A stretch of DNA of 11,618 nucleotides, from assembly GCA_945827465.1 (NCBI GenBank), contig CALZOH010000097.1:1-11618 (forward strand), read 5' to 3'. The first letter of the stretch is position 1; each line of letters opens with the position of its first letter. The DNA is from an uncultured Prevotellaceae bacterium (lineage in GTDB: Bacteria; Bacteroidota; Bacteroidia; Bacteroidales; Bacteroidaceae). Position numbers and translations under genes: made by a program. Positions 7,632 through 11,618 of this stretch are shown here, in pieces. The notes beneath the pieces are model-generated. The model was not told the origin of the DNA. It made no database searches and was given only the letters and a program-made list of their open reading frames with translations.

Positions 7632-7639
7632 TAATTTTG
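7632..7639 (+). promoter_or_regulatory. Putative -7 box for dnaG
   Basis: TAATTTTG matches TAnnTTTG and ends 12 bp before the dnaG ATG, implying a very short leader. No clear -33 TTTG lies at the expected spacing. Instead, an inverted repeat (AAAAGCT 7607-7613, AGCTTTT 7622-7628) occupies that region and could be an operator or chance AT-rich symmetry. Confidence 0.4.
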
Positions 7640-7651
7640 CCATTCATAATT

Positions 7652-9664
7652 ATGATTGACCGGACAACCATAGAACGTATTATGAGCGCAGCCGACATTG
7701 TGGAGGTTGTTTCAGAGTTTGTAACCTTGCGTAAAGCAGGTACAAACTGGAAAGGACTTTGTCCCTTTCACAACGAGAAGACTCCGTCGTTCATGGTATC
7801 CCCTTCCAAAGGAATATGCAAATGTTTTTCGTGTGGCAAAGGCGGAAATGTTGCCCATTTTCTGATGCTGCATGAGCAGATGACTTATCCTGAAGCCCTA
7901 CGTTGGCTGGCCAAAAAATATCATATCGAAATTCAAGAGCGAGAACTGACTGCTGAAGATGTTCGACAAAACAATTTGCGCGACAGCCTGCTTATAGTGA
8001 ACAAATGGGCCTGTGACGTTTTTCAAAATAACCTTTTCAATACAACCGAAGGCGAATCTATCGGATTAGGTTATTTTAGGAACCGCGGATTACGTGATGA
8101 TACCATTCGCACATTTTCTTTAGGCTATGCTTTACAAGCACGTACGGCTCTTGCAGACCAAGCCGCTAAGCAGGGATATAATCCGGACTTCTTAATTGAA
8201 ACCGGTCTTTGCTTGAGAACTGATGAAGGTGTGCTCAAAGACAAATGCCGCGGTCGCGTTATCTTCCCCATTCAGGCTCTCGATGGTAAAGTAATAGCTT
8301 TTGGTGCCCGCACATTGAGTAGCGACAAGAAAGTAGCAAAATATATTAACTCTCCCGAATCGCTCATATATCATAAAAGCGATGTACTTTATGGAATCTA
8401 TCAAGCAAAAGCAAGTATTCAGAAAGAAGACTGCTGTTTTTTGGTAGAAGGATATATGGATGTTATTTCCATGCACCAAAGTGGCATTAAAAATGTGGTA
8501 GCATCGTCAGGAACATCTCTTACTTACGGACAAATAAGACTTATTCACCGGTTTACTTCCAACCTTACTGTATTATACGACGGTGATATGGCTGGAATCA
8601 AAGCTTCTCTCAGAGGTATTAACATGCTGCTGGAAGAAGGCATGAACATTCGTGTACTTTTACTTCCTGATGGTGACGATCCAGATAGTTTTTCACGCAA
8701 ATATTCACCTGAAGAGTTTCACGCATACATCCAGCAACATCAAGTTGACTTCATTCGTTTCAAAGTCAATATTCTCATGCAGGATATTGAAAACGATCCA
8801 TTGAAAAAGAGTTCCGTTACACGGAGTATTATCGAAAGCATTGCCGTCATTCCGGATGCTTTGACGCGTTCAACTTATTTAAAAGAATGCAGCAACCTAT
8901 TAGATGTGAGCGAAGCCACTTTGGTTAACGAAACTACGAAGCAACGCTACGCTTTTATTGAACAACGCAAGGAAGAACAGAGACGTAAACAGCAAGGAAA
9001 TGATATCAATCAGCCTGCTGAGCCACTGACAAGCACTCCGCAGCCTGAAAACCCGTTGAACTCACCTACTCCACCCACATTGGAACCACATCTTTCACAA
9101 CCACAAGATGCAGTTTCTCAATGTGAGGCCTTAATTATTAAAGTCATTATTCGCTATGGTGAATGCAATATGGCTTTTGAAGAATTGGAAGATGGTACTC
9201 AAAAACCAATCAAGATTATTGAGTATATTACAGATGAATTGGAAGCAGACCAGATTGAATTCAAGAACCCAATTTACCGTAAGATTTTAGAAGAGGCGAA
9301 ACTGCATCTTTCCGACCCAGGCTTCAAAGCATCCGATTACTTTATGATCCATCCTAATCAACAAATTAATTTGATTGCAGCACAAATGATTAGTGACCGT
9401 TATCAGATCAGTGAGAATTTTGCAAAGGAACGCAACTTCTCTGCAGAAATAGATAAGCTGAATGCAACCGTACCACTATTATTGATAGATTTAAAATTGG
9501 CCATTGTCACGCAACAGATGAAGAGTATCCTCAAATCACTACAAGATCCGGCCCTTATCAATAACACTGAACTCTATACGCAGCAGATGATGGAATATCA
9601 ACGATTAAAAGACATACAAAAGATGCTCACATCATTGGGTGGCGATAGAACGATTACCACTTAG
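7652..9664 (+). CDS. dnaG: DNA primase DnaG
   Basis: The 670-aa primase makes RNA primers at the replication fork with the replicative helicase. The N-terminal zinc-binding domain has C37-x2-H40-x17-C58-x2-C61, the same spacing as E. coli DnaG. The RNA polymerase core shows KCRGRVIFPI (198-207), and its TOPRIM residues are EGYMD (266-270, E266), YDGD (309-312) and PDGDDPD (339-345), almost at E. coli numbering. After the core comes a charged, then Pro/Gln-rich linker (about 435-490). A C-terminal region of about 180 residues, presumably helicase-binding, follows. The protein is longer than the 581-aa E. coli enzyme, mainly in the linker and C-terminus, which I take to be usual for Bacteroidetes. 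I chose the ATG at 7652 (MIDRTTIERI) because this is where family similarity begins. An in-frame ATG at 7568 would add 28 unrelated residues and place the -7-like box inside the gene. It appears to be monocistronic. Confidence 0.97.
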   Translation: MIDRTTIERIMSAADIVEVVSEFVTLRKAGTNWKGLCPFHNEKTPSFMVSPSKGICKCFSCGKGGNVAHFLMLHEQMTYPEALRWLAKKYHIEIQERELTAEDVRQNNLRDSLLIVNKWACDVFQNNLFNTTEGESIGLGYFRNRGLRDDTIRTFSLGYALQARTALADQAAKQGYNPDFLIETGLCLRTDEGVLKDKCRGRVIFPIQALDGKVIAFGARTLSSDKKVAKYINSPESLIYHKSDVLYGIYQAKASIQKEDCCFLVEGYMDVISMHQSGIKNVVASSGTSLTYGQIRLIHRFTSNLTVLYDGDMAGIKASLRGINMLLEEGMNIRVLLLPDGDDPDSFSRKYSPEEFHAYIQQHQVDFIRFKVNILMQDIENDPLKKSSVTRSIIESIAVIPDALTRSTYLKECSNLLDVSEATLVNETTKQRYAFIEQRKEEQRRKQQGNDINQPAEPLTSTPQPENPLNSPTPPTLEPHLSQPQDAVSQCEALIIKVIIRYGECNMAFEELEDGTQKPIKIIEYITDELEADQIEFKNPIYRKILEEAKLHLSDPGFKASDYFMIHPNQQINLIAAQMISDRYQISENFAKERNFSAEIDKLNATVPLLLIDLKLAIVTQQMKSILKSLQDPALINNTELYTQQMMEYQRLKDIQKMLTSLGGDRTITT

Positions 9665-9774
9665 TCTTTATGTTTTCCGAATAAATAGAATTCACAAATA
9701 TACAGTTGCAATATTTTACACCCTAAATAATATTTCAGACAACAACTTATTCTCCTATTTAAATATCACAAAAT

Positions 9775-9918
9775 ATGAAGCGTACTATCTTACCTCATGA
9801 CTTTGTACCATATTATCCCGTAGGGATATATCCATGTGAAATGTATGTGGATGTGGCAAACCGAATATACAATCGGATCAAAAATTATAGTATTGATTTA
9901 CCTTATGACATAAACTAA
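9775..9918 (+). pseudogene. N-terminal fragment of a frameshifted DUF3843-like gene
   Basis: This 47-codon reading frame (MKRTILPHDF...) stops at TAA 9916-9918. Its sequence (VANRIYNRIKN near residues 28-38) resembles the conserved head of DUF3843 proteins, which usually runs straight into a YFED-like segment. Here that segment (IAINVAIYYEDKM) lies in a different frame just downstream, upstream of the ATG at 9963. Adding one A to the AAA at 9912-9914 joins the two parts into a single 484-codon frame with no stop, as expected for a one-base deletion. It may be a real lesion or a sequencing error. On its own the fragment is unlikely to be functional. The AT-rich region upstream (9665-9774) shows no clear promoter or terminator. 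Confidence 0.75.
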
Positions 9919-9962
9919 AGAAAGAAATTGCCATTAACGTTGCTATCTATTATGAGGATAAA

Positions 9963-11228
9963 ATGTCAAATATAGGTCTTTGGAATGCCTTTACCTCAAG
10001 GCACCAACTCATATATGATCGTCCTTTACCCTTCTTTGATAATTTCGATAAACTTTACAAGGACGAAGTGAATGCCAAAGAGGTAGAACTGCTGATTTGG
10101 CTGATAATAACAAGAAATTTTTCAGACCGGTTTATAAATCCATTGGTAATAGGTGAAGGTGTTGCGAATCTTATCATGGAAGTACTTACTGAAGATGATC
10201 AGGTAGAAATAAATGATGGCCTATATGAATATATCTACACTGATAAAGCCCACGACTATTTTAAATTGAAACATATTCTGATATGGCTTCGCCGTTCATA
10301 TCTGCTAAGCTCTCCCTTATCAGAAAATAGATTCAATCAAATTCTAAAAAACTACTCAATACCATATAATGAGAGTCTGTCTAAATATTATGCAGAAACC
10401 ATCTTCTCCATGAGCTCGGAAATTGGTCCTTTGGCATTAGAGTCTCATATTTGTCTCGCTGACATGTATAACGAGAATAACATGCCTGATGAAGCGCAAT
10501 CAATCATAAATATAAAATATTGTCAACCTGACACTTTTAAAGTATTAGATACTATGCCAGGATATGTTATACTAAATAATTCAAAGGATGAAAAGTATAA
10601 AGTGATAAATGATCATCCGGAATTATATCATACAGGTTCATATCTTCATACAGCACTTGTGAAGTACGGAGATAATGAATGGGAAGTCAATGGATTCATA
10701 CTTGATTCAGACGAAAGAATATTCGTTAAGATGAGTGAACGTAATAAAGAGTTGGAAGTAGCATATAAAGAAATATTTCCTTTATATATGAAACGAACAA
10801 ATGGAAAACGTATGGCTTTTTTTGAGAACAAGGAACAGTTAAAAGAATGGCTGATAAAGATAAGTCCTGAAGTTGATACGAAAGAAGCATTAGAACACTT
10901 ACCCAACAGTTCACAAGTTGCTTTTATATCCCAAAAAGCAGGTATTATATTTGCACCGGGTATCATTCATGCCATAAAGTGCAAGGATAATCCTTATTAT
11001 AAAAAATGCGATGATTGCGTAATGCAACAGGAAACGATAGATGCATTAATAAATACTGGAGCAGTTCATCCAGAACTATTAAACTATCTTCTTGAAAATA
11101 AAATGCTGCAAGATGGAGATGTAAGTAGCATGTTTCAAAGTAAATTAGGCAAACAAATATTTACACAAAACATTGATTTTATCGCGCGCCACTATCGTAG
11201 ATATTTATATTATGATCATGATTATTAA
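9963..11228 (+). CDS. DUF3843-like protein, main part of a frameshifted gene
   Basis: This 421-codon frame contains most of a protein I recognise, from general sequence character, as DUF3843-like, a Bacteroidetes family of unknown function. It is rich in helices and aromatic residues, with no signal peptide or membrane segment, so it is probably cytosolic. Near the C-terminus, H336, C340, C349 and C352 (C-x8-C-x2-C) could bind a metal; this is inference. The ATG at 9963 is internal to the ancestral gene, because conserved sequence in the same frame (KLKKEIAINVAIYYEDK) precedes it back to about 9912. A chance GAGGA at 9954-9958, four bases before the ATG, could allow restart of translation and yield a protein lacking about 63 N-terminal residues. 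The base composition is visibly more AT-rich than that of rarA or the glycosidase genes, suggesting accessory or horizontally acquired DNA. It converges on the tRNA-Ser gene. Confidence 0.75.
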   Translation: MSNIGLWNAFTSRHQLIYDRPLPFFDNFDKLYKDEVNAKEVELLIWLIITRNFSDRFINPLVIGEGVANLIMEVLTEDDQVEINDGLYEYIYTDKAHDYFKLKHILIWLRRSYLLSSPLSENRFNQILKNYSIPYNESLSKYYAETIFSMSSEIGPLALESHICLADMYNENNMPDEAQSIINIKYCQPDTFKVLDTMPGYVILNNSKDEKYKVINDHPELYHTGSYLHTALVKYGDNEWEVNGFILDSDERIFVKMSERNKELEVAYKEIFPLYMKRTNGKRMAFFENKEQLKEWLIKISPEVDTKEALEHLPNSSQVAFISQKAGIIFAPGIIHAIKCKDNPYYKKCDDCVMQQETIDALINTGAVHPELLNYLLENKMLQDGDVSSMFQSKLGKQIFTQNIDFIARHYRRYLYYDHDY

Positions 11229-11270
11229 GGATAGATAAAAGATACACTCAGATTCGTTTAAGCTCAAAGA

Positions 11271-11324
11271 AAGCCTGTAGTTTTGGCTTAATATGCCCCA
11301 AAATTGCCACCCGTTAGACAACGG
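11271..11324. other. Weak hairpins between the DUF3843-like gene and tRNA-Ser
   Basis: Two short stems occur in the convergent gap: AAGCC/GGCTT (11271-11275, 11285-11289) and CCGTT/AACGG (11311-11315, 11320-11324, AGAC loop) followed by TCTTTCC. The second could be a weak plus-strand terminator for the DUF3843-like gene, but its U-tract is interrupted. Confidence 0.3.
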
Positions 11325-11339
11325 TCTTTCCGGACGTAC

Positions 11340-11364
11340 AAAAAAAACCGCTAATTAATAGCGG
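11340..11364 (-). terminator. Intrinsic terminator of tRNA-Ser
   Basis: On the minus strand a 6-bp perfect stem (CCGCTA/TAGCGG, 5-nt loop, 11348-11364) is followed by eight T residues (complement of 11340-11347). It lies 9 bp beyond the tRNA 3' end. On the plus strand the hairpin is followed only by CTTTCC, so termination is mainly leftward. Confidence 0.85.
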
Positions 11365-11373
11365 CTTTCCTTG

Positions 11374-11458
11374 CGGAGAGAGAGGGATTCGAACCCCCGG
11401 TACCTCTCGGTACGACGGTTTTCAAGACCGTTGTAATCGACCACTCTACCATCTCTCC
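11374..11458 (-). tRNA. tRNA-Ser (anticodon UGA)
   Basis: The 85-nt gene folds as a class II tRNA. The acceptor stem is GGAGAGA/TCTCTCC with discriminator G. The anticodon stem ACGGT/ACCGT encloses the loop CTTGAAA, giving anticodon TGA (complement of 11422-11424), which reads UCA and related Ser codons. A long variable arm contains GTACCGAGAGGTAC, and the T arm is GGGGG-TTCGAAT-CCCTC. The long variable arm and G discriminator fit serine. The 3' CCA is not encoded; GCAA follows, so CCA must be added afterwards. The gene stands alone with its own promoter and terminator. Confidence 0.97.
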
Positions 11459-11495
11459 TTAGTTATGGACTATGTGGCGTACCATTTTTCGAGTG

Positions 11496-11527
11496 CAAAA
11501 GTAGTACTATTTATCGAACCGAACAAA
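11496..11527 (-). promoter_or_regulatory. Bacteroidetes-type promoter of tRNA-Ser
   Basis: On the minus strand TTTG (complement of 11524-11527) is followed after 20 bp by TACTTTTG (complement of 11496-11503), an exact fit to TTTG-N19-21-TAnnTTTG. Transcription should start near 11488, about 30 nt before the tRNA 5' end. Confidence 0.8.
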
Positions 11528-11618
11528 TTTATTGTGATATTTTTTTGAAGAGATAGTTTTTCTTCACGGCTCTTTCATTTAAGATAGCCTCCCACTTTCA
11601 AAGATGTTGTTATTTTAT

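Noticed and set aside
9693..9750. Promoter for the DUF3843-like gene (TTGC followed by TAATATTT)
   Set aside because: Spacing of 18 bp and a poor -7 match in an AT-rich stretch where such matches arise by chance.
9910..9920. Programmed -1 frameshift site
   Set aside because: The in-frame sequence C ATA AAC is not a canonical X XXY YYZ heptamer and no downstream stem-loop is obvious; a one-base deletion explains it more simply.

Overview
The window looks like chromosomal DNA of a Bacteroidales bacterium, most likely Bacteroides or a close relative. Three things point that way. Several putative promoters carry the Bacteroidetes -7 box TAnnTTTG, and the tRNA gene has a complete TTTG-N20-TAnnTTTG promoter. 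Shine-Dalgarno sequences are mostly absent. The gene content (long PPi-dependent phosphofructokinase, secreted GH88 and GH42-like enzymes, a DUF3843-type protein) is typical of the group. The genus assignment is inference.

Left part, minus strand (about 1-5870): four closely packed genes read right to left. They are a membrane-anchored GH25 lysozyme-like protein (5787-4942, GTG start), a secreted GH42-like TIM-barrel protein of unknown specificity (4979-3009, overlapping the lysozyme gene by 38 bp), the replication-repair AAA+ ATPase RarA (2970-1687), and a secreted GH88 unsaturated glucuronyl hydrolase (1661-324). The close packing suggests one transcript that mixes envelope and glycan hydrolysis with replication-fork maintenance. 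Beyond the last gene lies a 105-bp foldback with a T-rich exit (309-205), probably a large terminator, a structured 3' UTR or a MITE-like element. After it, running to the window edge, are three 43-bp tandem repeats and a decayed fourth, each built around a small palindrome.

Middle (5871-9664): pfp, a PPi-dependent 6-phosphofructokinase on the minus strand, is divergent from dnaG, the primase, on the plus strand. The 143-bp gap between them holds one -7-like box facing each gene. A perfect 12-bp-stem inverted repeat lies between pfp and the lysozyme operon.

Right part (9665-11618): visibly more AT-rich. A gene that I recognise as DUF3843-like is split by an apparent one-base deletion into a 47-codon head (9775-9918) and a 421-codon body (9963-11228). 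It converges on a tRNA-Ser(UGA) gene on the minus strand (11458-11374), which has a clear promoter upstream and an intrinsic terminator downstream.

I see no CRISPR array, transposase or phage gene. The points most worth following up are the 43-bp repeat array, the adjacent foldback, the unassigned GH42-like enzyme in its mixed operon, and the frameshifted DUF3843 gene.
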